From Bosea sp. AS-1 (lineage in GTDB: Bacteria > Pseudomonadota > Alphaproteobacteria > Rhizobiales > Beijerinckiaceae): 64,000 nt of DNA. The stretch covers positions 1-64,000 of the forward strand of contig NZ_CP022371.1 of assembly GCF_002220095.1 (NCBI RefSeq). Reading direction: 5' to 3'. Within the stretch, counting starts at the first letter, position 1; every line of letters begins with the position of its first letter. Positions 44,762-53,425 of the stretch are shown one piece after another. The notes under the pieces were generated by a model, which had not been told where the DNA came from, searched no databases, and saw nothing but the letters and a program-made list of their open reading frames with translations. The position numbers were made by a program, and so were the translations under genes.

Positions 44762-45912
44762 TTGCCTTCGGCCTATCAAATACCCGATCCGCTGCCCTGG
44801 AGCCAGCTTGCCGGGCCGCTGGCGGCGGCCGAGGATTCACTCGCGCGACTCGACGAGCGGCTGGCGAAAAGCCCGATCCGCGACGGTTTTGTCGCGCGGA
44901 CTCACTTCACCGACGCCTGCGGCAGTCTGTGGCTCGAGGGCGAGCTCGTCCACCTCGACGACCTCGTCCTCCACGACGCCGGCATGGACGTCCGCGCGCC
45001 GACGCACGAGCTCACCCGCGCCCACGCCGTGCTGCGGACGCGCCGGCGCATCGCCGAGGCGAGGCCCGACTGGGCGCTGTCGGCGGCCGGCCTCGCCGCG
45101 CTGCGGGCAGGGGAGGGCGGGCCCGCGGAGACGCGGAAAGCCAACGGGATGAGGAAGAAGATGGATTGCCTGACGCCCACGGCGAGGAGAGCGACGCGGA
45201 TACGGGCGAGCCGTTGCGATCGGCACCTGCGGACGAAAGGATGGCCGAAATGTTCGCGGCGGTCGACGCGGCGATCGCGCAGGCCGACCGCACCCTGGCT
45301 GGCGAGGCGATGGCGGAGGCGCGGCGCAGCCCAAAGCGGGATCCACTGGTCTACGATCTCGACTGGGACGAGGACGCGCGACTCGACGCGTGGCGCGCCG
45401 TTCTCGACGAGAGCTGCGCTCTGCCGCCGACCCTGGCGGCGGCGGTCGCGGCCGACGCCTGGAGCGCGATCGAGCCATTGCAGCACACGCCCTGGCTCGG
45501 CCGGCTCCTCGCCGCCGCGCTGCTGCGGGCGCGCGGCAAGGCGCGCGCGCACCTGCCTTGCCTCCATGACGGCCTGAAAACGATCCCGCGCGAGCGGCGG
45601 CGGCCACCCGATCGTGCCGGTCGCCTCGCTGTCCAGCTCGAGGCGATCGCCGCGGCGGCCGACGCCGGCCTCAAGGACCACGACCGTTGGCTGACCGCCC
45701 GCACCCTGCTCGCCCGCAAGCTCGCTGGCCGCCGCTCCACCTCCCGGCTGCCGGCACTGCTCGACTACGTGATGACCCGGCCGATCGTCTCCGGCGGCAT
45801 GATTGCGGAGGAACTGAAGATCACCCCACGCGCGGCGCAGGATCTGGTGGCCGAACTCGGCCTGCGCGAGGCGACCGGGCGGGGGCGGTACCGGGCTTGG
45901 GGCGTGCTGTAG
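44762..45912 (+). pseudogene. RHE_PE00001-family protein (DUF1612 with C-terminal HTH), one frameshift
   Basis: About 383 residues. N-part: IPDPLPWSQLAGPLAAAEDS, FTDACGSLWLEGELVHLDDL, THELTRAHAVLRTRRRIAEA. C-part: DPLVYDLDWDEDARLDAWRA, IEPLQHTPWLGRLLAAALLR, PALLDYVMTRPIVSGGMIAE with the HTH LKITPRAAQDLVAELGLREA. The family is frequent on Rhizobiales plasmids and has no assigned function. The frame breaks in the G-rich stretch 45105-45145; the length is one short of a multiple of three. Start TTG 44762. The 33-base palindrome upstream may be its operator. Confidence 0.75.
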
Positions 45913-45980
45913 CGAGAGCGAAAGCGCTTGGTGCTTTACATTGTCTTTACATGGTCCATATTGCGGGCCTTGGAGGCAGC

Positions 45981-46271
45981 ATGGCGCAGGCACGCAAGAA
46001 GGACATCAAATCCCGTTCGCTGATCAACCTACGGGTCTCCCCGGAGGACCGGCGGTTGATCGACCGCGCCGCCACGGCGACCGGCAAGAACAGGTCCGAG
46101 TTCATGCTGAACGCCGCCCGGTTCGCCGCCGAGGAGGCGCTGCTCGACAAAGTTCTGTTCCGTGTCGACGCCAAGACCTACGACGGGCTGACCGCATACC
46201 TCGATGAGCCACCGTCCGCTGACGCCAGCCTGCGCAAGCTGATGCAGACGCCGTCGCCGTGGCAGGGCTGA
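45981..46271 (+). CDS. DUF1778 (TacA-type) antitoxin
   Basis: 96 residues with an N-terminal ribbon-helix-helix: SRSLINLRVSPEDRRLIDRA, ATGKNRSEFMLNAARFAAEE. The C-terminal tail binds the acetyltransferase toxin. ATG 45981 follows TGGAGG. A direct repeat TTTACA-N5-TTTACA at about 45936-45952 is a candidate promoter or operator. Overlaps the toxin gene by 13 bases. Confidence 0.85.
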   Translation: MAQARKKDIKSRSLINLRVSPEDRRLIDRAATATGKNRSEFMLNAARFAAEEALLDKVLFRVDAKTYDGLTAYLDEPPSADASLRKLMQTPSPWQG

Positions 46272-46777
46272 CTGCAGCCGCGCCGCTCAGCCCTCCGGAG
46301 GCGCTGCGGGAGGACCACGAGACCGACGGGTTCGACAGCGGCGAGCCGACACTCGACGCATGGTTGGGCCGGCGCGCACGAGCCAACCAAGTCAGTGGCG
46401 CCTCGCGAACCTACGTCGTCTGCCGGGGGCAGCGGGTGGTCGGCTACTATGCGCTCGCCAGCGGAGGAATCGATCTCGACGCCGCGCCGGGCCGGTTTCG
46501 GCGCAATATGCCCGACCCGCTTCCTGTTGTGGTCCTGGGCCGTCTCGCCATTGCGCGCGACGAGCAAGGGCACGGCCTTGGCCACGCCATGCTTCGCGAC
46601 GCCGCCTCGAGAGTGCTGCAGGCGGCCGAGCGCGTCGGCGTGGCGCTGCTCGTCGTGCATGCGCTCTCGGAGCGCGCGAAGCAGTTTTACCTCGGTTGCG
46701 GATTCAAGGAGTCGCCGCTCGACGCCATGACGCTCATGGTGAGGGTCAAAGACCTCGGCGACGCTCGAGCGCAGTGA
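46259..46777 (+). CDS. GNAT-family acetyltransferase toxin (TacT-like)
   Basis: 172 residues from GTG 46259. TacT-like signatures: FDSGEPTLDAWLGRRARANQ, TYVVCRGQRVVGYYALASGG, VVVLGRLAIARDEQGHGLGH (acetyl-CoA loop) and ALSERAKQFYLGCGFKESPL. These toxins acetylate charged tRNAs and block translation. Paired with the DUF1778 antitoxin directly upstream. Confidence 0.85.
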   Translation: MAGLTAAAPLSPPEALREDHETDGFDSGEPTLDAWLGRRARANQVSGASRTYVVCRGQRVVGYYALASGGIDLDAAPGRFRRNMPDPLPVVVLGRLAIARDEQGHGLGHAMLRDAASRVLQAAERVGVALLVVHALSERAKQFYLGCGFKESPLDAMTLMVRVKDLGDARAQ

Positions 46778-46824
46778 CCGCGTGCCGGTCGAGGATTTCG
46801 ACAGGCGGAGAAAGGAGCCGCAAC

Positions 46825-47012
46825 ATGCCCGCAGTCCAACTTTCAGCCACGCCCAAGGGCAACGGCTACCAAGCGACCGTGACGTTTCCCGACGGCGTCT
46901 CGATGAGTTCGGAAGAGACTTATCGACGATCGGTGAGGCCATTGCCGCGGCGGCGATGAAGCTGCTCGACATGCCGGACCGCCTTGCGCGACTGGATCAG
47001 CCTAACGGTTGA
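46825..47012 (+). pseudogene. Small conserved protein, one frameshift
   Basis: About 62 residues: MPAVQLSATPKGNGYQATVT, FPDGVSMSSEETY, then in another frame TIGEAIAAAAMKLLDMPDRL. AAAGGAG precedes ATG 46825. The frame breaks near 46925; the length is one short of a multiple of three. No function known. Confidence 0.5.
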
Positions 47013-47103
47013 TTCAAAGAGGCGGCGGCGCCGCCGCGCGTCTGCGAGCGCGGGCTTCGGACGGTCTCGAGGCGACGGCTGGCGACGACGCCGGTGATGT
47101 CCG

Positions 47104-47813
47104 TTAAGTGCCGAGCCAACGAAATGACCGCTCCAGGAAAGCATGCCCGTTCGCGCGCGCCCACTCGCCGTGAGCGACGACGACACGCTGGCATTTCCAG
47201 TTCAGCACCTTCTCCCGCGCGCGGCGCGCTGGCGCATGGTTGATAAACGACAGCCGCCACTCAAGTGGCGCGCAAGCCTGCTCCTGGGTGAGGCCGTCGA
47301 GGCGCGCCAGAAAGCGCCACCATCCCCAGTGCTCTCGCAGAAATCGATCGCTGAACGTTTGGATGAGGTCCGCGACGATCGCGGTCCCGGAGGGAGCGTG
47401 AAAGAAGACGACCTCATCCATGGCGAAAGAGCCGCGGAACCACGCCTGGTCAATGTCGGGACTCCACTCGCGCGGCGGGCTTTCCGTGAGCGGCTCGCGG
47501 AAGGAGAGGTCGGGACGCTTTCTGATTGTCGACGCGGTCCCCACAGCGCCACCTCCGGGTAAGCCTGGCGCCACTCCTTCAGATACAAGTGGTGGAGCTT
47601 GTTGGGGCTTACGAGGTGGCGGACACGACCCAGACGGTCAATGTCGCCGTGCAATTCCGGGGTGAGCTTTACGGGCGACCATATCCAAAGGTCGGCATCA
47701 CCCAATCGAGCGACGACTGAACGCGTTGGGTACGGCGCGCCATAGAAGCTGACGTTCCCGCCGTCCACGACCCATAGAGCGTCATCCACTTGCTCAAGCA
47801 TTCGGCGCCTCAT
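47104..47813 (-). pseudogene. DUF4336-family protein, one frameshift
   Basis: About 236 residues. N-part: LEQVDDALWVVDGGNVSFYG, APYPTRSVVARLGDADLWIW, VRHLVSPNKLHHLYLKEWRQ. C-part in another frame: WFRGSFAMDEVVFFHAPSGT, WWRFLARLDGLTQEQACAPL. DUF4336 proteins resemble metallo-hydrolases and have no established substrate. The frame breaks near 47545 (TGTGGGGACCGC lacks a G). The length is one short of a multiple of three. Start 47813 or 47801. Confidence 0.72.
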
Positions 47814-48019
47814 CTTGTGTCCGTATGTTAGCCGAGATCCGACGTTGAACGGGAGATCAACGAACCGCTGATGTCGTCTTGCGGCGGGCAGCCGCCGCGA
47901 CACGCCCGGAATCCTTCGGATTCCCCCGCGGTGACGAGCGAGGGAATCGATCTGCGATCCGGCGGCGTGGCGGAGCCCGTCCACGGCCGAAGCGTTCGGA
48001 CGGGCTCGCAAGGCGCGTC

Positions 48020-48295
48020 TCACCCGCGCCGGTTCGCGAGGTCGACGAGCACGTCGCCGTGGCATGCGTGCGGCGCGCACCAGCAGACGACATCGCGGCC
48101 GCGCAGCTCGTCCAGTGCGCCCATGAGCTCGGGCTGCGCGACAACCCATTTGCGGTACTTCGCGATGACCTCGGCGCGCGTGCCGTCGCGCCCGATCACG
48201 AACGGGTTGCCCCACTTGCTCGGGCGGCCAATGTAAACACGGCCGGCCGTTGAGTGCTTGCCGACCTTCCGTGCGTTTAAGACTTTGCACATCAT
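48020..48295 (-). CDS. DUF4326-domain protein
   Basis: 91 residues: [60 protein letters not shown]. The C-x-C...H-x-C-H cluster is the conserved feature of DUF4326, which is found in phages and plasmids. Function unknown. Confidence 0.75.
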   Translation of the reverse strand: MMCKVLNARKVGKHSTAGRVYIGRPSKWGNPFVIGRDGTRAEVIAKYRKWVVAQPELMGALDELRGRDVVCWCAPHACHGDVLVDLANRRG

Positions 48296-48319
48296 CGCTC
48301 TCCTTTCCGCGCGCGCCCG

Positions 48320-48345
48320 AAGGCCCCGCCGGCAGGCGGCGCCTT
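48320..48345 (-). terminator. Terminator-like hairpin after DUF736 gene
   Basis: AAGGCCCCGCC-GGCA-GGCGGCGCCTT, an 11-base stem with one mismatch, 12 bases beyond the DUF736 stop. Closely matches the hairpin at 49252-49277. Confidence 0.6.
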
Positions 48346-48357
48346 CGTCGCAGCGTC

Positions 48358-48675
48358 TCAGTCGCGGTTCGATCGCGACCAGATGAGCGAGAAGCCTTCC
48401 TCGCCTTCGACCTCAACCAGCGTCGCGTAGATCGGAGCCGGGAAGCTCGGGTCGTCCAGCTTGACCGAGTGGTACTCGCGGCCGGTGTCCTGGGACTTCT
48501 TCTTCCACATCGCGCCGAACTCGATGTTCGCGCCCGCGAAGATGCGGTAGTCCGGAGCCTTGTCCGAGCTCCGCTCGGCCGGGACGATCTTGGTCTTGAC
48601 GGTGCCCAGGGCGAGAGTCTTGACGGTGCCGACAAAGCCGTTGCCGTTGGCGGTGAAGTTGCCGATGGTAGCCAT
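48358..48675 (-). CDS. DUF736-family protein
   Basis: 105 residues: [20 protein letters not shown], then ADYRIF-type segment [20 protein letters not shown], and [23 protein letters not shown]736 is a small beta-rich protein typical of Rhizobiales plasmids and integrative elements, of unknown role. GGAAGAGGA lies before ATG 48675. Confidence 0.85.
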   Translation of the reverse strand: MATIGNFTANGNGFVGTVKTLALGTVKTKIVPAERSSDKAPDYRIFAGANIEFGAMWKKKSQDTGREYHSVKLDDPSFPAPIYATLVEVEGEEGFSLIWSRSNRD

Positions 48676-49336
48676 GTTCGTGTCCTCTTCCGTTTCTCGG
48701 GCCGCGACCATCGCGACCTCGATGGCAGTCGTCAGCCGAAGGCGATCGGACCGGTCACCCGAAGGGCCGCAACGCAGTGGAGGACGGCCAGGGCGAGGCT
48801 TTCTTGCCCCGCGAGGAATGGGCGCGCAGCGGCCAGGGGAAGAAAGCCGAGAACGGCCGTTGCGGTCTTGAGATCGAGACGGAGCGCAGCGAACGACGGC
48901 CTTCGGATAGACATGCCAAATCGAGGACGCAGTGGGCGCGCCAGGCCGAACGATGAGGAGACGCGGCAACCGTCGGAACGCTGCATCCCCGCGGCGGCAT
49001 TTCAGGCACCACTCGAACACGCTTGCCCCGCTTCGTCCAAGGCCTCCCGGCCGGCGATCAACGCCGGACGACCGGGGAGACGCGATCGCGGCGCACGCGC
49101 ACGGCCGACATAGGGAGACTGATCATCCAAACAGCGGGCTGCCGCCTCGGAAAGCCGCGGCCTGCGCCAGCCTGTCTCGCGACGTGACGGAATGGCGAGG
49201 GGTGGGGAGCTCTCACTCCCGGTCGCCACAACAATGACGAAGGACACAAGAAAGGCCCCGCCTGCCGGCGGGGCCTTCGGATGCTGGAGAAAGGGAGCGG
49301 TGGCCGCAATCACCCACCGCACGGAAACTGGCGCAC
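48676..49336. other. Non-coding leader between ardC 3' part and DUF736
   Basis: About 660 GC-rich bases without a supported gene. It contains the terminator hairpin at 49252-49277. A segment near 48770 (GGGCCGCAACGCAGTGGAGG) resembles 61500 upstream region text (GGGCCGCAGCGCAGCGGAGG), so leaders on this plasmid share sequence. Confidence 0.45.
49252..49277 (-). terminator. Terminator of the ardC transcript
   Basis: Perfect 11-base stem AAGGCCCCGCC/GGCGGGGCCTT with a four-base loop, followed on the minus strand by TTTCTTG. It lies about 60 bases beyond the ardC stop. Confidence 0.75.
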
Positions 49337-49552
49337 TTAAGCCGCCTCGTCGACCTCGGCCGCTTTCGGTTGAAAGCCGTGCAAGTACGTGACGGCGCGC
49401 TGCGCGTGCGCCGCAGCCGAGAAGATGAAGCGCTTGTCATTGGACAGCACCTCCAACCACGACGCGAGGTAGCTCGCGTGGTCGGCGCGCGGCTCGAGCT
49501 CGGGCACGATACCGAGGTCCGCACTGAGGAAGCAGGCGCCGAGCTCCGCGAT
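49337..49552 (-). pseudogene. ardC: ardC 3' fragment (separated by the mer element)
   Basis: 72 codons with no start: IAELGACFLSADLGIVPELE, PRADHASYLASWLEVLSNDK, RFIFSAAAHAQRAVTYLHGF. This is the C-terminal end of an ArdC/DUF1738 antirestriction protein. The matching N-terminal 240 codons are at 60691-61410 on the same strand, ending exactly where this begins (EELVA joined to AELGA). The 11.1-kb insertion divides them. Confidence 0.85.
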
Positions 49553-49578
49553 TTATCTGAACAGTCAACCTGTCTCAG
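49553..49578 (+). repeat. Left terminal repeat of the mer element
   Basis: Starts TTATCTGAACAG and ends CCTGTCTCAG. It matches the right end in inverted orientation at the tip and at CCTGTCTCAG. A further TGAGACAG occurs inside at 49638-49645. Confidence 0.6.
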
Positions 49579-49678
49579 GCGGATTTTTCGGCGGCATTTG
49601 TCTGAAAATCCACACGCTTCCGATCGATCTCGACGCGTGAGACAGATTCGAGGGGTGCTCAGAGGCCCTTGCCACTAT

Positions 49679-51907
49679 TCAACCGGCGCAGCAGGACAGC
49701 TTGGCGACGTCCCTGTCGAAGGCTAGCGCCGCGAGCTTCAGGCCCTCGACGGTGGTGAGGTACGGAAAGATCGTGTCCGCCAGATCGTCGACGCTGAGCC
49801 CCTGCCGGATTGCCAGTGTTGCGGTCTGGATGCTGTCGGCGCCTTCCGGCGCGAGGATGTGCGCGCCAAGCAGCCGGCCGCTGCCGGCGTCGGCGACGAG
49901 CTTGATGAGCCCACGTGTGTCGCGGGCGGCAAGCGCACGGGGCACCTGGTCGAGACCGATCGTCGAGACGCGGACCGCATGCCCGGCGGCGCGCGCTGCG
50001 GCCTCGATCAGCCCGACGCTCGCCACCTGCGGATCGGTGAACACGATCGCCGGCATGGCGCTGTTGTCATAGCGCAGGCTGTCGCCGTTAAGGGCGTTCT
50101 TGGCCGCGAGCTTGGCACCGTAGGCAGCCATGTAGACGAACTGGTCGCGGCCGGTGACGTCGCCGGCGGCATAGATGCCAGCGCGCGTCGTGCGCATGCG
50201 GTCATCGACGACGATGCCGCCCTTCGGCGAGATGGCAATCCCGTGCTCGGCAAACCCGAGGCCTTCGATGTTGGGCGTGCGGCCGGTGGAAATCAGCACC
50301 TGATCGGCGCCGACAGCAATATCCTCGCCGTCGCGCGTAACGGTCAGTGAAACGCCGCCCTCAGTCTTGCGGATCGTACGGTAGGCGATGCCGGAGACGA
50401 CAGTGATCCCTTCGTCCTCGAAATACCCCGTCAGCGCCGCGCCGATCTCCGGCTCGGCCTCAGGCAACAGTCGCGAGCGACAGACGAGCGTCACCTTGAC
50501 GCCGGCACGGGCGAACATCTGGGCGAGTTCCGCGCCGATATAGCCGCCGCCGATGACGAGCAGTGAGGACGGCAGCTTCTCAAGCTCGAGCGCCGACGTG
50601 CTGGTCAGATACGGCACGGTCTCGATCCCAGGGATGGCGGGGATTGCCGGCCGCGCGCCGGTAGCGATGATGATTTTGCCGGCCGGAATGCGTGTACCAT
50701 TCACCTCGACACCGTCGTCGACGAGGCGCGCCGGCCCATCGCGATACGCGATGCCGTTGTAGGCGGGGAGCAGGTCGACATACTTGGCCCGGCGCAGCTC
50801 CGAAACCAGCGCGTCCTTCTGACGAACGGTTCCGCGCCAGTCGGCCAGTTCGGCCTCGGCTGTGATGCCGGCAAAACGGGCTGCCACGCGAGCGTTGTGC
50901 AGCGTCTCAGCGGCGCGGATGAGGGTCTTCGATGGTACGCAGCCGACATTGACGCAGGTGCCGCCGATGGTACCACTGCCGATCAGCGCGACTTGGGCGC
51001 CCTGATCAGCGGCGGTGATCGCGGCAGAGAAGCCGGCCGAGCCGGCGCCAATCACGACGAGGTCGTAGGTGCCACCATTGCGGCCGTTGGCCGGGAAGGG
51101 GCGGCTTGCGACCGCCGTGCTCTTCGACGCCGTATCGAGTCCAGCAAGGCTCGGCCCGAACAGAGCGCGGCCAGCCTGCAGTCCTTCCTCGATCGACAGC
51201 CGGAAACCCGGCTTGTCGGCAGAACGTTCGTCGCGCCAGAGGGAGAGATGCTCGTCCGAGCAGAAGAAGGCGGTCGTCGCGCAGAGCGAGCTCGCGGCGC
51301 AGCCGCCTTCATAGCGGACACTTTGCCACATGACGGCCGTCGACGGCGCGACGGCGGCCAGCGCCCGTCCTCGCTCACGCGTCGTGATCCGGATCGGCGC
51401 GCCGCAATGGCGGCATTGCGAGGCGATCGCGACGTCACGACCGGTCATGGCGCCGATGCCGAGCGCGTCGACCGCGCACATGGCGTTGAGAACATGTCCG
51501 TCCAGCGTGACCCGATGGCCGGTGTCGCGGTCGGTGAAGGGATAGGCACCGACGATCTGCTCGCCGTCGAGAACGACGAGGTCGCGCCGGCGAAGTTCTG
51601 CGAGCAACGGCCAGATGGCCGTCTCGCTCAAACTTGCACGTTCCGCAAGCGCGCCTATAGCCGGGGCCTGCCCGTCTTCGGCGTAGAGCTGGAGCAACGC
51701 AACGCGCACGCGGTCCGTGGTGGGATCGTAGCCGCTCCAGCGATTGAGCACGTGGTCGGAGCCGACCATCGCCTGCAAGGCGTCTCGGACCGCCGGCAAT
51801 GTGACGGCCGACCAGTCCGGAAACGTAACATCGGGCCGCACGGCGAAGCTCGGCAGTGTCGCGGGCTGAGAAACGGCAGGTTTGTCCCGGAGGAGGATGC
51901 ACAGCAA
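49679..51907 (-). CDS. merBA: MerB-MerA fusion: organomercurial lyase joined to mercuric reductase
   Basis: 742 residues. Residues about 20-215 are MerB: HTH-like N-part, then NAMCAVDALGIGAM (Cys and Asp of the C-Hg cleaving site) and GGCAASSLCATTAFFCSDEH (second catalytic Cys). After a 35-residue linker without any Met, residues about 280-742 are MerA: YDLVVIGAGSAGFSAAI, GGTCVNVGCVPSKTLIRAAE (redox Cys pair), VLISTGRTPNIEG, and C-terminal LSCCAG that delivers Hg(II). It cleaves organomercury and reduces Hg(II) to Hg(0). It lacks the NmerA domain. TTG 51907 is used; ATG 51915 would fit if one base is missing. Confidence 0.88.
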   Translation of the reverse strand: MLCILLRDKPAVSQPATLPSFAVRPDVTFPDWSAVTLPAVRDALQAMVGSDHVLNRWSGYDPTTDRVRVALLQLYAEDGQAPAIGALAERASLSETAIWPLLAELRRRDLVVLDGEQIVGAYPFTDRDTGHRVTLDGHVLNAMCAVDALGIGAMTGRDVAIASQCRHCGAPIRITTRERGRALAAVAPSTAVMWQSVRYEGGCAASSLCATTAFFCSDEHLSLWRDERSADKPGFRLSIEEGLQAGRALFGPSLAGLDTASKSTAVASRPFPANGRNGGTYDLVVIGAGSAGFSAAITAADQGAQVALIGSGTIGGTCVNVGCVPSKTLIRAAETLHNARVAARFAGITAEAELADWRGTVRQKDALVSELRRAKYVDLLPAYNGIAYRDGPARLVDDGVEVNGTRIPAGKIIIATGARPAIPAIPGIETVPYLTSTSALELEKLPSSLLVIGGGYIGAELAQMFARAGVKVTLVCRSRLLPEAEPEIGAALTGYFEDEGITVVSGIAYRTIRKTEGGVSLTVTRDGEDIAVGADQVLISTGRTPNIEGLGFAEHGIAISPKGGIVVDDRMRTTRAGIYAAGDVTGRDQFVYMAAYGAKLAAKNALNGDSLRYDNSAMPAIVFTDPQVASVGLIEAAARAAGHAVRVSTIGLDQVPRALAARDTRGLIKLVADAGSGRLLGAHILAPEGADSIQTATLAIRQGLSVDDLADTIFPYLTTVEGLKLAALAFDRDVAKLSCCAG

Positions 51908-51919
51908 TCGTTCATGGCT

Positions 51920-52158
51920 TCAGGCTTCCTTGTGGTTCTTGCTCTCGCCGCAGGCCGCATTCGCCCGGCGGCGGTAGAGGCCCCACGCTATGAGTCCCAG
52001 GCTGACGGCCAGCAGTGAAAACGCCATCAGATCCGCGCTGACGAGCCACGCGCCCAGACCGACGAGCGGCAGCAGGACGGCAAGAATGGGTGTCACGCAG
52101 CAGATCGCAGCTATTATGCCGCCGCCACGCCGGTGCGGACCAGGGCAAGGTCGTTCAT
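51920..52158 (-). pseudogene. merF: MerF mercuric-ion transporter, one frameshift
   Basis: About 80 residues, two membrane helices. MNDLALVRTGVAA, then in another frame IIAAICCVTPILAVLLPLVG with the first-helix vicinal Cys pair, then AFSLLAVSLGLIAWGLYRRR. It carries Hg(II) from MerP across the inner membrane. The frame breaks at GCGGCGGCATAA (lacks a G). The length is one short of a multiple of three. It lies one base after merP, directly upstream of merBA. Confidence 0.75.
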
Positions 52159-52159
52159 G

Positions 52160-52447
52160 TCAACTGCCCTGCCTCGGGTGGGCCGGATAACCGGCATTCA
52201 TGCTGGCGGCCGCGATGGCATCGGGGTTCGTCTTCGCATCGTCGAAGGTGACAGTCGCGGTCTTCGCCTCGAAGGAGACGGTCACATTCGCGACGCCGGG
52301 GACCGCCGCCATCGTGGTCTTCACAATGTAGGGACACGTGGCGCAGGTCATGTTGTCGACGGCGAAGGTGATGGTGCGCTCGCCGGCCCAGGCGGCAGGG
52401 GCCAGCATCAGCGAGCCGATCAGGGTGCAAACGCTCAAACTCTTCAT
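52160..52447 (-). CDS. merP: MerP periplasmic mercury-binding protein
   Basis: 95 residues. Signal peptide LIGSLMLAPAAWAG, then the HMA fold with the Hg-binding loop VDNMTCATCPYIVKTTM (Cys-x-x-Cys) and VSFEAKTATVTFDDAKTNPD. It passes Hg(II) to MerT/MerF. 23 bases after merT. Confidence 0.88.
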   Translation of the reverse strand: MKSLSVCTLIGSLMLAPAAWAGERTITFAVDNMTCATCPYIVKTTMAAVPGVANVTVSFEAKTATVTFDDAKTNPDAIAAASMNAGYPAHPRQGS

Positions 52448-52470
52448 AGGGGGAGGCTCTCCTTTCGGTA

Positions 52471-52896
52471 TCAGGCGGAAAGCAGCAGCGGAGCAACGTA
52501 GTCGAAGGCGAAGGCAGCAACGACGAGAACCGTTGCCATCCAGAGTCCGATCTGGACGAGGCGGCTGGGGGCGGGGCGTGTGCAGGCTTCGCCGTCGGCG
52601 CAGGCTCGCCGTGGCTTCCAGTAGACGAGGTAAAAGCCGTAGCCGAGAACGCCTGTCGTCCCAGCGACGAAGAAGGGCTTGTAGGGGGCAAGTGCCGTCA
52701 GATTGCCAATCCAGGCACCGCTGATACCAAGGCTGAACAGGATGAGTGGAATGATGCAGCAGGACGAGGCGCCGATGGCGCCGAGAATACCGCCGACTGC
52801 GACCAGGCGCTGCCGCCGGACCTCATTCTGCTCGGGCGTCGTCAGCTTCGCTGCAGTCGGTGCAATGTCTGCTGGTCCATATCGCGATGCATTCAT
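52471..52896 (-). CDS. merT: MerT mercuric-ion transporter
   Basis: 141 residues, three or four membrane helices. First helix with the vicinal Cys pair: VGGILGAIGASSCCIIPLIL; the cytoplasmic loop has ACADGEAC with a second pair. Imports Hg(II) for reduction by MerA. First gene of the leftward mer operon. Confidence 0.88.
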   Translation of the reverse strand: MNASRYGPADIAPTAAKLTTPEQNEVRRQRLVAVGGILGAIGASSCCIIPLILFSLGISGAWIGNLTALAPYKPFFVAGTTGVLGYGFYLVYWKPRRACADGEACTRPAPSRLVQIGLWMATVLVVAAFAFDYVAPLLLSA

Positions 52897-52937
52897 GTCA
52901 GGACTCGCTTTCCTTGCCGAATTCCTATCCAGGCGCT

Positions 52938-52968
52938 AGTGTGCAGTCTGTAGCAACTACAGAGTCAA
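52938..52968 (-). promoter_or_regulatory. mer operator-promoter (merT direction)
   Basis: Minus strand: TTGACT, 19-base spacer with dyad CTGTAGTTGCTACAG (52948-52962), then CACACT. The long spacer and central dyad are characteristic of MerR activation; merR is divergent at 52983. Confidence 0.8.
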
Positions 52969-52982
52969 GAGGGCTTTTTGCG

Positions 52983-53411
52983 ATGGGCGATCACGCCGGG
53001 ATGAAGGGCATACAGCGGGCCGAGCTCGCCCGGCGGACGGGCTGCAATCTGGAGACGGTGCGCTATTATGAGAAGGTCGGCCTTCTGCCCGAGCCGCCGC
53101 GCACGGCGAGCGGCTATCGCAGCTACAACAGCACTCACGAGCGGCGGCTTCGCTTCGTTTTGCGGGCGCGCGAGCTCGGGTTCTCGCTTGACGAAATCCG
53201 TGAGCTCCTGCGTCTCGTTGACGAGCGCGACCGGCCCTGTGCCGAAGCACGCGATGTCGCTGCCGTCCACCTTGCCGACGTCCGGGCGAAGATCGCCGAC
53301 CTGAGGCGCATGGAGCGGGTGCTCGAGGACGTCGTTGCCCAGTGCGGCGACGGCACGCTCCCGGAGTGTCCGCTGATCGAGACGCTGTTCCAGGAGCGAA
53401 CCGTCAACTGA
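52983..53411 (+). CDS. merR: Mercury-responsive MerR regulator
   Basis: 142 residues. Winged helix RTGCNLETVRYYEKVGLLPE; Hg-binding cysteines in DRPCAEA, VAQC and PECPLIE. About 90 percent identical to the orphan copy at 2091-2543. It controls the divergent merT-P-F-BA operon. Converges on the element's ardC with a 14-base gap. Confidence 0.9.
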   Translation: MGDHAGMKGIQRAELARRTGCNLETVRYYEKVGLLPEPPRTASGYRSYNSTHERRLRFVLRARELGFSLDEIRELLRLVDERDRPCAEARDVAAVHLADVRAKIADLRRMERVLEDVVAQCGDGTLPECPLIETLFQERTVN

Positions 53412-53425
53412 TCGAGCAGGGGCGC

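Noticed and set aside
50897..52018. 373-codon plus-strand frame opposite merBA
   Set aside because: Antisense to a clear MerB-MerA protein.
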